64,000 bases of DNA from Excoecaria cochinchinensis (GCA_947683425.1 CANTUQ010000078.1:3846001-3910000), one strand, 5' to 3'. Shown: positions 46,278-60,170, numbered from the stretch's first letter. Numbers and translations are program-made. The notes: generated from the letters alone by a model not told the origin.

Positions 46278-47624
46278 CTGAAAACATCCAGCCAACATTT
46301 GGATTTATATATGTCCTCTAGCAAACTAGAAATTTATTCCTTATATTAGTTTCATGAAATGACTTATAATCCAAACCAATGACGCCTTGTCATGAAAAAA
46401 AAAGGTCATAACATCTTGTATAATATTTTTTCTATGTGTCAATACACTGTTGATTTAATACATGAACAATGTTATGTACAATCTTATAGACCTGCAAAAC
46501 TATGTTCGAATGCAACATGTCTAATACACATACACATAAGGAGAGAGAGAGTACATACCCACAGCATTAAGAGAAGAAAGAAGAATTGTGCACATAAATG
46601 AGCAATACAAAAAATTGAGCCCTATAAATGTAAAGTTTTGGACCCAGCTCATTAGCGTTTTTTACCTCTCTGTCAAGATAGACAGTATGAGATGTGAAAG
46701 ATCTTAGTTGTGAGGAAGTCGACAGATGGATCCCAAATGAAGGCAATGGCCACACCGTGCTTTGCGTAAACTTTAATTTGTTCTTTTTGTTCAAATATAG
46801 GCATATTTCCAATTAAACGTTTGTTTCATAATACTTTTTTTTCTTCATAAAATTAATTTTATTCTTTTGTTTTCATTTTAACAGAAAATTATTCGTGTTT
46901 GAAAATTTTCAATAAATTTTTTAAATTTCATTTTCTTTTAATAGAGAAAATGAAAATGTTTGTAAGATAAAATCAACTTGTTAAAATATTTCCACAATGT
47001 TATAACTTCTTCTAAACTTTCTAACTACAATACTACGTCTATTTTTTTTTAACTTCTTTAATACAGGTAGACGCCTGAAATTAAATTTATAATTTATTTA
47101 AATATTTAAATTTTAATAATAATTTATTAAAATACTTATATTTATCAATTTTATAAATAATAAATGTAAATTCATATTGTATTTAAAAAATTAGAGCATG
47201 TGACGCTTAACTGCACTAATATAATATTTGAACTATTGTGGTGAAGACATGAATTTTATATGTACGGAGAAATTGGTGAAAATTGAAAAGGAACATGTTG
47301 CTTTTCTTGTTGTTTTTGATGGATTTTTTGGTTGATTTTTATGTCATCTGAAGGCATATCAGTACGGTTTATTATTAAGCACTACGGTTTATTATTAAGC
47401 ACTCCAATGTTTTTAAATGCAATGTGAATTTATTGTTATTATTTGTAAAATTGACAAATATATGTGCTTAATAAATCATGATTAAAATCTAAGTGTTCAA
47501 ATGAATTGTTAATTAAAATTCAAGTGTCTGTATTCTATTTTAAGAAAAAGGAAAAACTAAATAATAGTACAATGAATATGTAATCGTTACATTGAGCCAA
47601 AGTTAAGTCAACTTATAAAATTAT
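46278..47624. other. upstream region of the bZIP gene; AT-rich intergenic DNA
   Basis: On the minus strand a possible noncoding first exon ends at a donor at 46665-46664 (GAGAG|GTAAAA) and begins near 46800. Further right, 46820-47600 is AT-rich with no feature other than a 19-20 bp tandem copy of ACGGTTTATTATTAAGCACT near 47363-47402. Confidence 0.35.
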
Positions 47625-47907
47625 GGATTAATTTTACCCATGATCATTGAACTTATACCTAAATTACGCAAAGTAATAAAAGAAATTTTTTTTTTATAAT
47701 AGTCACTGAACTTAGTACTTGTATGCAGAAAAATCACTTTGATCGGTTTCAGGTGAAGACCCAGCTGGAGCACCCAGTCACTAGCTTCTACACACATAGC
47801 ATCCAACTAATGCCACACTAGAATGCCACATGGCACAGTTGACACGTCAACTGACACGTGGGCTTATCAAAGCAGTGTGTTACCACATCATCATGCCATG
47901 TGGACAT
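47625..47907 (+). repeat. left terminal inverted repeat of the MULE
   Basis: About 283 bp, matched inverted at 55516-55813 with about one change in ten. Confidence 0.85.
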
Positions 47908-49321
47908 TGACCGTACCTAATAACCAATCGAGAAAAGCAAAAATTCCTCTTTCTCTCACTGAACATTGGAAAATCTGAAGCAAAATTTATCACTATTTGA
48001 GGCATTTGTGAGGAAGATTTTGGTTTATTTTAAAGAAGGCAATTAAGATTGTTTTTTTTTTTTAAAGTCAAAGTGTCATTTTCGAAGGTAATTAAAGTGA
48101 AAGTGAGAAATGGGATGGTTATCTTAAGGCGACAATGGACCACCCTGTACTCAAATGGGATTTTGAAAGTGCTCTACAATATGGTAAGCACATGCATTCT
48201 TAGTGGGGCATTTGTAGGCCAGATGTGTTTTAATAATCCTTGTTTTTTTGCTCTTTCTTTGTCTGTTGTTATTGAAAATTTGTTCAAAAAGTATATTAAA
48301 ATAGAGGCTTCATATGGATTTAAAAACGATATGTCTTGATTCTAGAAACATGCTAAAATTTTTATATTTTGCTATTCAAATAAAATATTTGTTTGCTAGG
48401 GTTTAGGTTTATTTTTTAATTTAAATTTTATATGTTAGTATAATAAATTGAAACACTCGGACTAGGATTATGGAAGTTTTATACAGTCGTTTTTTATGGT
48501 GTTGGTCTTATTTTAGGGTTTAAAAATTTTTCTTTAGGTTAGGCTTTATTTTCTATCTTAACATGTTTTGATCTTTGTACTAAAGAGGATTTTATAATGA
48601 CTTTATATAAGGGAAAGATCTAAATTCTTCATAGTTAACCTTCACCACATAGGTTTTATATTTGGAAATGTTTATAGACATGGAGATGTATCTATATTTG
48701 ACTAGTGCATTATAGATAAAATGAATCTCAAAATGCTTGAAAGGTTTTTATCAGAGGCTTGATGTGAAGTTTTGTTAGGTTTTTCTATAAGGAACCATTT
48801 AAGGTTGGTTTGAAGCCTCTAAACAAAGAATCTGATATTTTTGAAATGTACTTAAGAGTTGATAAAGATAATAAGGAGGTTGACATTTTTGTTAAGCATT
48901 TCAATGATGAGGATGACATGGATGAATTGTTAAGTCAGTCAACTAAAGATTGCTTTATATATGGAACCAAAGAGGAAAAAGATGAGTATTTTAAGGATTT
49001 GGAAAGGATGCTTGAAAGAGTGTCTATTGAAGTGTTGTTAGTGGAGGATTTAGAAGAAGCTAGGTTAGCAGGAATGAAAGAGGCAGCCAAGAAAATGGAC
49101 GATGGTATTTCAAAATTGGTAAAGGGTTAGCATAGAGAATACATGGAGCTTAGTCAACCAAGTGTGACTGCTAATGGTCATATTAAAATTGTTGATACAA
49201 CAAATGATAGCATTAATTATGAGAATGATAATGGATGGCGGTCAAGAAGATGTTGAACTTGGTACTGATGGTGATGAAGTTGATGAACCCATCAAGATTT
49301 CAATATAGGAGATAGAGAAGT

Positions 49322-52083
49322 TATAACACCACCATATGCCTTAAGAGGGTGTGCTACACTAAAAACTCAAAACTAATCAAGTGACAAGTTCAATTAATTA
49401 TTATGAACCATTTTATTGGATTTTATTTTACAGGTTCATAATTCACATGTTGGTTCACTATACACAGTTACCTGTACAAGTTAAGTTGTGTATTGATATT
49501 CACTTATTGATAATTAAAGTTCAAATACATTATTTCATACAACTAGCATACTTAACAGTATTCTATTTACAATTTACACTTCAATATCTTCAAAACAAAG
49601 TCAAACAAAATCTTGTTTTAGCCTTCATTTATATACCTATTAATTTCTAATGATTTGGTTAAGACTTGGAACAACATTTCAAGCTTCCTACGTATCCTAA
49701 TATTTTTGGAATCAGAACCACGTAGTTCTACATGCATTATTACATTGCACACAATCATTTACATATAATCAGGTTAACACATAACATAATATCAATAATC
49801 TATAAAAATATAATTCGAACACATGCTTCATAAATATTAGTCCATTTCGATATGCATACATATATTATCAATTTAATAATTCAAAATCATTTCATTAGCA
49901 AGCTTATTTAATTTAAAAGAATTTGAAAACTTTTCTGTTGCCTAAATGCTTAATAGGGTGGATAATGAGAACACTAATACCAAATATGGTATTAAGCACT
50001 AGATACTGAATAAACAATATCAATCACTATAGGTACCAAACAGGTATCAAAACACTAGACGCCAGTGTGGTGTCATCAATAGTAACTGCAATCACTATCC
50101 CTTATAGGCATGCCTATCTATCCACGACTATAAACAATTCAGGAAAAAGATTAAACCTTCACTCACTATTTTATTTTGCATATCACTCATTCATGTATCC
50201 CTTCAAATCGCTGCACATTCAACAATGATCATATATCAACTATACGCATCCATAAACATGTATACATTTATTCCTTTATAAAATATTCATTCAGAACATG
50301 TTCATCTTTTAATAAGCAGTCCTTAATTGAACATTTATATATATACATTTATCATGCATAGTTAAATATAACATGCCATACTATTTTCAATTATCAATAT
50401 CAATTACTTTGCTTATATATTCATATATTTAAATATCATCTATACCAAAACAAAACCTACTTGACATGCTCATATTCATTTAACATGTTCGTATAATATC
50501 CATAATTACCTTAGAGTTTATGACACACATAAAACATGTAACTCCTATCAAAGTATAAAATTCACTTATAGAATTATAGTATATTCTTTTAGATTTATTA
50601 CATTATTTTATCCAAATTCATGTAACATTGGTCTCTCAATTCATTAATTATCACTTAACGATGTTAGATAAGTGATATTATCATTTCGATACAATTCATA
50701 ACTTATTTGAGTAGTATTATCACTAATTAAAACTTTAATTTTTAATAATCACATGGCAGTCAGATAGGTTATACTGCGGTCAAGAATTCCTGACAGCCGT
50801 GTAAACCAATCACTAGGTGAAAATAGTATTCCAAAATGCAATTACACGATGGTTAACAATTTTACACGGCGAGCAGAAAATCCATAGGCGGGCAGACATA
50901 GCTATATGGCGGGCAGACTTTCTTGATCACCATGCAAGGTGAAATTTAGGCAATTCTAAGCATTACAGTAGCCGATTATATGGCTGGCAGGGCTGTTACA
51001 TGGCGGGCAGAAAGTCTTGACCGCCATGTAACAGACTCATTTCAGGCTCTATTCTAGACATATTTACAGCTCCAATTTACACAAAAATTTTCTCCCACTA
51101 AAAGACATTTTCAGGGTAAAGTTCCTTCATAACATATACATTACTATAATTTAAGTTTTTAATAGTATGAAAATCATGCAATTCAAACATCAGACTTAGG
51201 AGTTATGATCATTAGAATACATACTGCTCCAATAATGGTGACAACTCTTAATTCAAACATTCAACTGCATTTTCACACATCTTAAGGATATAATTACATT
51301 TTTATTTCTTTTAGACATTTATAGGTCTCATTCTTATGGTTCCTTACCAACTAGAATCATTCAATTTGAAGTTCTATAATCCAATTTATGATCAAAATTT
51401 CAGAAGTGGTTCAAGTGAAACCAAAATAGAATTTAACCAAATTCAATATCTCTAGTTAATTAAACTCTTAATCCTACTAAATCATCCATAAATCAGCATT
51501 CTTCCATCAAAATCATACTTATGACATAGTACAAATCAATTTAAAATAATCAGACTCAAGGATAAGAATTCAACTTACTTGAATCATTTAATTTGTCAGT
51601 TACCAATTTCTCCTTCTAAATCGGCTCTTTTCAATTCCTTCATTCAACTTAATAATCTTAATGTTAAAAAACACATACATCGAGAAGAATGGCTGACCTG
51701 AGGCTCTCATCCTCTTCCATCACACTTCAATTTCCTTCTTTTATATGCATGAAAGAACTTTGGTGGCTTATTCTGAGAGCCACATGAATTCCACTCACAA
51801 TTAATTAACTACCTCATTTCCTTAATATAATTTATGTTTAGGCTAATTAATCACTCTTTTAACTTTAACCTTACCTTCTTACATTTTAGCCACTTAATAA
51901 TTTATTTCTTTCAATTAAGTCATTTCTGAACTTTTAATTTCTTTTAATTTAATCATTTTTTCCTACTATTAAATATTTCAATTCCGATTCACCACTTTAA
52001 TCTTTAATCTATCTTCCATAACTGTAAGTATCAGATCATTATGCACGTCTTAATACGTCTAAGGTATATTTTGGGTCCTTACA
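49322..52083 (-). mobile_element. solo LTR (2.76 kb) inside the MULE
   Basis: Ends are TATAACACC (49322) and GGTCCTTACA (52083), consistent with TG...CA with one changed base. The flanks GAAGT (49317-49321) and AAAGT (52084-52088) match at four of five. Deleting it restores a MULE reading across the site (GDREV joins ILPKGEMTLY). Orientation is inferred as minus from resemblance of the ends to chromovirus LTRs. It contains a 13-bp-arm palindrome at 50994-51033 and several copies of GGCGGGCAG. No coding sequence. Confidence 0.7.
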
Positions 52084-54380
52084 AAAGTTATATTACCTAA
52101 AGGTGAAATGACATTATATCTTTCTCATGTTTTTAAATAACATAATATTATTGCTATTGAATAGTTATGACTGATTATTTACCTCTTTTTATTATAAGAA
52201 AAACAAATCAAGAAGACATAGAAGAGTTCAATGATCCAGATTACAACCTTACTGATGGAGATGAAGATTATGATGAAAATATTGCTCCTCGAAAAGAAAG
52301 TGGGATAAGGGGAGGGCCAATGAAGAAAGGCAATAGACCTCATATTGAGGATTTTATACCTACAGTGAATGAAGTTGCCAGTGATTCCAAACTCAGAAGA
52401 CTTGTACTTTAGATCTAAAGATTCTAATGATGAGCCAATGATAAGATTTCCTTAGTTCAATAAGGATAAGAATATAAAGAACCATGTCTTGTTACATGGA
52501 ATGAAGTTGAAGAGCTTTGATTAATTTAAAAGGGCATGAAAAGCTTGGAGCATTAAAAATAGGTTCTTAATTAATTTTTCAACTAATGACCATACTATAC
52601 AGATTAAACCTCAAACTTTAATCGCAATTGTGCCAAAGTTTTCAAGAACTTCCACATGACTTCTTAATGGTTAGCATGCAAATATTATGAGAGATTTAAG
52701 GATGATCTAATGTGGAGTTTGAAAGGGATCATTAGCTCTATGAGAGAGGATTTAAGAAACATAACTGGAAATCTGAAGGCTTGGAGGTCCAAAAATATGG
52801 CTTTAAAGTGGATTTTTGGAGATGAGAGGATGCAATACTTGAAACTGTTGGATTATGGGGCAAACCTTTTAGGAAGTAATTGTGGGGTCAAGTGTTAATT
52901 TGTGGAGAGATGAAGGTAGATTTTTAGGTTTTTATATATGTTTAGCACCATTGAAAAATGCATTCAAGGCTAGTTGTAGGCTAATAGTTAGGGTTAATGG
53001 CACATGGTTAAAAGTCAATTTTGGTGGCTTTCTATTCACAATAGTTAGGATTGACCCCAATGATTGTATTTTCCCTATAGCATATTCTGTTGTGATGGAA
53101 AATGAATTAACTAAAATATGGATCTAGTTCCTGCATAATTTGGGTGAAGATTTGGAGATTAGAAACACACAACATATTGTCTAGATGTTTGATAAACAAA
53201 AGGTTAGTGGGTTTAAAGACTTTCAGATTACTTTGGATGCAATAAATAGACTTTTTTTATGTTTATAGGGATTGATAGCAACTGTGAGAGACTTATTTCG
53301 TAAGGCAAAACATAGACATCATGTTAAGCACATGTACCAAAATTTCAGGTAAAAATATAAAGGAAAAGTCTTAAAGGATTTACTATGGAACACAGTTAAG
53401 GCATCATATGATGTGAAGTTCATAAAAGCTCTTAAGGACATTGAAAATGAAGATGTTGATGATAGAGCTTGGTTAGCACACTCTGACAGACTCTATAGTA
53501 GTTGGACACGAAGCTTATTCAATACATATCCTAAGTGTGACATCTTGTCAAACAACATGTGTGAATGTTTAAATAGGTACATAGAATATTAAATGATATT
53601 TTAATAGGTACATAAAATTATTTAATTCATTGACTTACTGCTTTTGTGTTGTTTATAGGTACATAAAAGATGCTAGGGATAGATTGATCATAACCATGCT
53701 GGAAATGATAAAATCAAAGCACATAAAGAGAATGTACAAGAAGAAAGAAAAGATGAAGAAATATAATGGCAATATATGCTCGAAAATCTAGAAAAGGTTG
53801 CTAAAATTGAGAGAGGATGCTGCATATTTTAAGCCAGATTATTTTGGTGGTCCAAAAGTGAAAGTGAATGGACAAAAAAGCAAATTCATAGTGCACATGG
53901 AGGCATGACAGTGCACATGTAGGAGGTGAGATTTAATAGTATTGCCTTGTGTACATGCAATATGTACAATTGTACATAACAATGAAAATCTTGAGGACTA
54001 TGTGCACAAGTACTACCAAGTGGAAACTTTTATGAAGGTGTATGATCATATTACCAACCCAACAAATCTTATGGAGTTATGACTAAGAGTTGTAGATGGT
54101 GGTGATATCATTCCTCCTAAGGTTGTCAAGAAGAAGAGAGGGAGGAAATCAAAGAATAGGAGATTGGAACCTAATGAATTGAGCAAGATAGATAAAATAG
54201 ATGATGAAATGGAAGGCGAAAACTTTCCAGGAAGGGAAATGTTATTATGACTTGTTCAATCTGCCATGCAACTAGACATAATTCAATAGGACATTCTAAG
54301 TGGGTTGCAAAACAACATGCTGTTAACACTGGAGGAGATGACAACTTGGAAACCAATTTTGAAATTGACCCAGTAATTGA

Positions 54381-54608
54381 CAATCAAGACTAAGTAGTAA
54401 GTAACACCAATTTCGAAATTATTCTTTAATTTAAAGTTCTTTATTGGTTTGATAAACATATATCTTACATGCACTGTAATATATAGGAAATCAACAATCA
54501 AGACTAACTAGTATGTAACACCAATTTCGAAATTTTTCTTTAATTTAAAGTTCTTTATTGGTTTGATAAACATATATCTTACATGCACTAGAATATATAG
54601 GAAATCAA
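54381..54608 (+). repeat. 114-bp tandem duplication in the MULE
   Basis: Two adjacent copies (54381-54494, 54495-54608) both begin CAATCAAGACTAA and contain GTTCTTTATTGGTTTGATAA, with about four differences. Confidence 0.9.
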
Positions 54609-55515
54609 TCAAGTCTATACATGAAATTTTTAGAGACAACCCTATTCAAACAATAGCTTGCCAGATTACGTTGCATATTTTGATGTTTGCCTTGTGTTGT
54701 TCAATTTAACTTATCAATTCATTAGTTTACTTGCTGACTATTTTTCTTCAATTATTTTGTTTAATATGTTATAATTGCTATGTTACGGGATAATCAACCA
54801 ACACAGGAAAGTGTTGTCATCAATGAATCTCTAGTGCAATCTCAAATCACCCCAACTGAAATCCAGCCAAAGCAAAGGAAGAGGAATCAAGTCCAAGTAG
54901 AAGGAGGTGTTGTAGTTCCCAAACTAACTAAGAGAGAGAGACAAGTCAAGTCTAGATATTTGCAAGATGATTACGTAATAAATTCATTCAATAAGACATC
55001 AAGAGGAACAAGGGATACTGTCAAGGAGCCAACTCCTAACAGAAGAGTTACATTGGAGGTGCAATATTGATTTCCGTTTTATTTAGATTCCCGCATTATG
55101 TATAAGGTTGCTTGCTTGAACAATGTCCATATTTTTTATTAGGTGCTAATTGTTGTGTTTGGGCAATATCTTATGCATTTTAGGGGTTGACTTCCCTTTT
55201 TTAGGGCTTATGAAATAATTGAATAGTGATGCCTTTGGGTGCTTTTTTTGTTTAGATAGGTGCATGTGCCTTTTTTTATTTATATAGATTGAAAACGATA
55301 TCCTTTAATTTGTGCATATTATGTGGTTGTGTTGAGACAGGTGCTTATTATGTGTTTGACAGGTTGATAATGTAAATTTAACTCTAGTTTTTAACTCTAG
55401 CTTGAATTTAAAAATTTGCACTTATAATTTTTTTCTATTAATGACATGCCATATTCTTATTGGTTGCCTTGAATAATTGATAGAATTTATAGTAATTATC
55501 ATACCATGATTTGAC

Positions 55516-55813
55516 ATGTCCATATGGCATGATGACGTGGCAACACACTACTTTGACAGGCCCACATGTTTGTTGATGTGTCAACTGTGCCATGTGTCAT
55601 TCTGACGTGGTATTAGTTGGGATGCCATGTGTGCAGAAGCTGGTGACTGGGCATTCTAGTTCGATTTTTCAACTGGTTCTTCACTTGAAATTGGTTAAAA
55701 TGATTTTTCTGTATACAAGTGCTAAGTTCAGTGATTATTATAAGAAAAATTTTTCTTTTATTATTTTTGCGTAATTTAGGCACAAATTCAATAACAATGA
55801 ATGAAATTAACCC
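55516..55813 (-). repeat. right terminal inverted repeat of the MULE
   Basis: About 298 bp; inverse of 47625-47907. Confidence 0.85.
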
Positions 55814-55822
55814 TTAAATTAG

Positions 55823-57385
55823 AGCACATGTTTATGTCTTTGTCCATATCTACATAAATACATTAAAGAAGAAGTTTAAGAGAAAAGTCAAACGTTTCAC
55901 TTTTATTTATCAACTACACATACATTTCATTTTAATTCTTTTATTTTGAGAATTATCTTAACTTACTATAATTCATTTTGGTTCATTTTTGTAGTCATCA
56001 TTTTCATTTAACATCAAATGAACAAGATTGATAATCTTTTATAAATAAAAGCCTTAAATAATGAAGTTCATCATTATCCATAAAAAAAACAACGATTCGA
56101 AATATTTCCTCTTTGCCATTGTCACTAATTTAAGTCCTATTATTCATGATATTATTATGCATGGATGTTTATATTTTCTCGATTCTCTTTTCTTAAAAAA
56201 AAATTGGAGTTGTTGATATTATTTGTATAGAAATGCAACTTAACCTCAAATTCACATTATTTTTTGGTAAATATGTTTAGGACTTCCTCGCACTCAACAA
56301 ATGCATTCATTACACAACAATGGAACATGTCTTCAGCAGCCGCCCATTTCCATGATAGAGGAAGTTTTAACTGTCCCCTTCAAGTGATAGCGGCGGTCTT
56401 ACAAACGTTGAAAAAAATGCCATCATATCATTTCATCTCTACAATGTAATGGTGGTTTTTAGTTACGATGGAATGGGGTAATTTTGTAGTGGCAATTGTG
56501 TAACAATAGTTATAATCCTCCAATAGTGAATATAGCGGTGCTCCAAGCATAGCTACAATTGAACAAGTTGATTGAACTTTTAAGACCGTTTTAGTTTTGT
56601 AGCAGCACTGTTACAATTTTGATGCAAAAAATAGCAGTAGTTAAAACTGTATATAGTTACAATAGTTTATGTGCTATAAAGGCAGTTAAAACCGCGCCTG
56701 TAAATGATTATAGCAAAAAAAAGAAAATTGCCTACATAATTTATTTATCATCTAATTAATTAAATGAATTATACTATAATAAAATAATTGATACAAATAG
56801 GATACATTCAAACTAAAAAGTTTCATATAAAATATCAAATTGAGTAACCATCAATCATTAAATAAAACTTTACTTAAAAATATGTCAACTGCAAGCATTC
56901 AATAATAACCTATTAATATCTCCAAAAGAATAAAGTTAAACATTAAAAAATGGATCAATTACAATCAACCATTGATCAATTCAATCAATGCAATCCAAAG
57001 AATGACTGTCAATTTGGTTCAAAGAATTATTTGGAATTGCTCATTGATTACTTGTTGGCACTCTTGGACACTAGCACCATCGCCAACTTGTTAAAATGAC
57101 CATAGACATAATACGCCATTTATATAAGTTTCAGTCGATATAATATTTTGTATCTTAGATTAGACATTTAACTATACATAGTCGATGATATTTAAAACTA
57201 TTTTGCTTCTTAATTTAGACATTAGTAAAAAAACACAGTGGAGAAAGGATTTTCTATGTATAGTGATCAAAGATTACAATAATCTATGGAAACTAAATCT
57301 AAATGAGCCTGATTAGCAACCTTTAATTATGCTAAGTATACAATGAAAGAATATCTTACAACTAATTACATTCTGTAACACTCTC
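55823..57385. other. AT-rich repeat-like DNA without a gene
   Basis: No credible ORF. The block 56380-56720 repeats variations on TAGTTACAAT, TGTAACAAT and TTTAAAACCG, reminiscent of subterminal repeats of another CACTA-like element, but the ends were not found. Confidence 0.35.
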
Positions 57386-57391
57386 TCTCAA

Positions 57392-57660
57392 GTTGAAGTA
57401 TAGATATTAATCACGCCTAGTTTGTTACACAAATATTCCACTTGAGGCCTATTTAATGCTTTGGTGAACATATCACCTAATTGTTCTCCTATTTTCACAT
57501 ATCCAATTAAAATGACATTCTTTTGAATTATTTTATAGATAAAGTAATAGTCAACTTTAAAATGTTTGTTCCATTTATGATATATTAGATTGGAAGCAAT
57601 ATGGAGAGCAACTTGATAATCACACCAAAGGTTTACTGGTATGAAGGATTCAAACCAATC
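57392..57660 (-). pseudogene. copia RNase H / 3' end remnant
   Basis: The minus strand reads CDYQVALHIASNLIYHKWNK, then HFKVDYYFIYKII, GYVKIGEQLGDMFTKAL and VEYLCNKLGV. This is the conserved end of a copia polyprotein, where family members have 'DNqaAihIasNpvfHeRTKHIeiDCHfvR'. It is a fragment only, from a copia family different from copies A and B. Confidence 0.8.
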
Positions 57661-57777
57661 TTAGCTAACAAATGGTGTAATGGCCTAAGTACCGGGTTAG
57701 TAGTATTCAGTAAATTTTATGAAGTCTGTAATGTGATTTCGGTATAGAGTGATGGCTTGAGTATCTTTTATTACAGT

Positions 57778-57838
57778 AGAATTAAAAAGTTAAGTATGCT
57801 TGAGGCATAGCAATTTTGGGATGGGTGACCTCGGGACA
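57778..57838 (+). other. 5S-rRNA-like segment (box A to box C)
   Basis: AAGTTAAGTATGCTTG and GGGATGGGTGACCTC lie about 19 bases apart, as in plant 5S rRNA (AGTTAAGCGTGCTTGGGCGAG ... GGATGGGTGACCTCC). The 5' half of 5S is not preserved, so it is not a 5S gene. Known precedents are 5S-derived sequence in Cassandra LTRs and in SINE3. Confidence 0.65.
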
Positions 57839-60170
57839 GCCATACAGTCGGAATTGACAGCAGTTATGAAAAATTTTTCAATTGGTAATATTGATCTGTG
57901 GACTGTCAGGAGTCTAGTGGTAAAATTTTGTGCAAAAATGAGGTCAAATAGGTCCCTGAAAGTCAATATGAAGTTTGCCTCTAGTTCGGTTTGACCGATT
58001 TTTTGAAAATAGTAAATGAGGTTAAAGAGGTTTATTATGGGAAGTGTAAAGGCTTAGAATAATTTTTAGAAATTTTTGTCAGCATTAGATTTGTATTTTA
58101 CGGCAGAACCGAATAGTATTGAACCTGACCGGTTTAAGTGAACCGAGTCCCAAATAGACTCCGATTGAGCTAAAATTTTGTGTAGAGGCTATATTTGGTA
58201 TTTTAAGAATGATGGAATTTATTAGGAGTGAAAATAAGTTGAACAACTCACAGTTACCCTAAAATAGTGAAAAATGACCTGAAAATCGAAAATTGATCCA
58301 AACCGGTTCGACCACTTCGGTTGGACCTGGTCTGATTCAATTTTACCCATATAAATACATATCTTCACCAGATTTCTTTAGAGAAACCCTAGAGAAACCG
58401 ACCTCCCTCCTCCTCCCTTTGGCCAAAGTGATGTTTCTCCATTCTTCCTCCATTTTCTTTATTTTTCTTTCAATATCTCCTCACATCTAAGCCTCCTAAA
58501 CAAATTTAAACCTCTCTAGAATCTGGTGATGGTGATTGGAGTCCATTTGGAGTGCTATAAGTGAAATAAAATAAGTGAAAAAGTTTATGTGTCAAATTGA
58601 GGTATGTAAAGTTGATATTTTTAAGGTTCAAATAGGTATTTTAGGATGTCTAGAGCATGTTTGTGTGATTATATTGCAAAAAGTAAGTAAATTTATGGTG
58701 CTTTCTTTGATGTTTCTATTCGGCCACTTAAGGAATATAAGGAAAGTGATGGCATTTTAAGGAGCTAAGGAAAAGAAAGAATGTTTAAGATGTGGATAAC
58801 AAGAAAATAAGGTTAGTGGATACAACATCCTCCTTTTTTCATGTTAAAAGTATGATTTTTAGTTATGTTTAAACATAAAGTATGTGAAATATGCATGTTT
58901 AATTGAATCAAACCATATAGTCATGCTTAGAAAGGTTAAAAATGAGATTTTAAATGATTAAAATGAAAATAAATAAAATATATACCATGGACAACATGTA
59001 GGCCGAATGGTATATGTATATAAAAATGAGATTTATGTGTTTTAATGTGATTTAATGGTATAACTAGATAAACTAACATGTAATCTAGCTAATGGAATGA
59101 ATTAGAGAAAGATAAATTCATATAATGGATGATGAACATGTTGGCCGAATTGAACAAGTAAATAAAAATGTGATTTTGATGTGTTTTTATGCAAATTAAT
59201 GACATAAATAAGTTAAATGACATGAGATATACCTAAATGAATGATAAAGTAGTTGAAAAGAATTTACGATGAAAGATTGACATGTTGGCCGAATGACATC
59301 CATGTGTGTATCATGGTGTATTTTGATGATTTAATGGATTTTATGGCATGAAATGGCATATGGATGGAAATTAAATGTATAGTGCTTGATTTGAATGAAA
59401 AAAAATGGAATAACATGATGAAATTCCATGAAATGTATGAATAGTAACTTGAAAATGTGAAAAGTAGAATTTTATTGCCCTATGTAGTAATCTGGTAGTC
59501 AAATCTAGTCCAAGATATAGTTGCTAGCCATAGGGACACATGATCGCGGGTTGTGATTATGACGTCTCACTTACTATAGGCCAATGACAGTCCTATTTTG
59601 TATTGTTCTATCTTAATATAGTATTTATCTGTATTTCTGTTGTCTATATCATAGGGGTGGTCCGACAGGGTCCATCTATTTTGTATTGAACCTATATGGG
59701 TGGTCCCATGGGGTCCCTCTATTATGTATTGAACCTATAGGGTTCAAGTCTCATTTATTCCGTTCATAGATTTCTGCCAGTTTTATATAGGGACAAATTG
59801 GCAAAAATGAGCTTAAAATGGTTAATTTGTGATTAAAATGATATTTGTGTGAAAAATGGGCTTAATTGGAATAAATAAAAATTTTGAGGGCATAATGGTA
59901 ATTTTAACCATAAAAAAGGTTAATAAGGGTAATAATGGAAAAATGAATAATTAAATGGGTATACATGTGATTAAGTAATAAGATAAGGATAAGGATAAAA
60001 GATAAAATAAAGATAAGGATTAAAATAAAATTTCAATTGAAATAGTACTTTAAGGATCTAATGGTAATTTGTATGATAAATAAGAAGTTAAATAAGTTAA
60101 TGAGTCAAATTGGTGGCATAAATGTAATTAAGGTAAACAAGAAAGGTAAAATTGTAATTTGAATGAAATT

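Larger units (their letters stand above)
48795..55070 (+). pseudogene. MULE transposase remnant
   Basis: The start (48810-49130) reads LNKESDIFEMYLRVDKDNKE, like the N-terminal PB1-like domain of plant MULE proteins. After the LTR, 52200-52700 carries acidic and MuDR-like sequence (SKDSNDEPMIRFP). The catalytic core is near 52920-53150: LIVRVNGTWLKVNFGGFL and RIDPNDCIFPIAYSVVMENE; the usual first Asp (DGT/DGC) is Asn here. At 53530-53580 is CDILSNNMCECLNRYI. A SWIM-type finger remnant is near 53905-53970 (CTCRR, then CVHAICTI). The C-terminal KKKRGRKSKNRRLEP lies at 54130-54172 and an ORF at 54780-55070 follows. Many stops; not functional. Confidence 0.8.
47625..55813 (+). mobile_element. Mutator-like element with decayed transposase
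   Basis: Terminal inverted repeats of about 290 bp (47625-47907 and 55516-55813) start GG(A/G)TTAATTT and share ACGCAAA, AGTCACTGAACTTA-like blocks, GTTGACACGTCAAC-like blocks and CATCATGCCAT. The flanking 9-mers TAAAATTAT (47616-47624) and TTAAATTAG (55814-55822) match at 7 of 9 positions, consistent with an aged Mutator duplication. The inside has PB1-like, MULE transposase and SWIM-type remnants in one direction. A 2.76 kb LTR (49322-52083) lies within. Its size (8.2 kb) is that of an autonomous MULE plus the insertion. Confidence 0.88.

Noticed and set aside
48049..48339. A 96-codon ORF near the MULE left end.
   Set aside because: It is rich in Phe, Val and Lys from T-rich and A-rich DNA and does not match the MULE N-terminal domain, which begins near 48800.
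57778..57838. A 5S rRNA gene.
   Set aside because: Only the part from box A to box C is similar; the first half of 5S and the 3' end are missing, so it is a derived segment.
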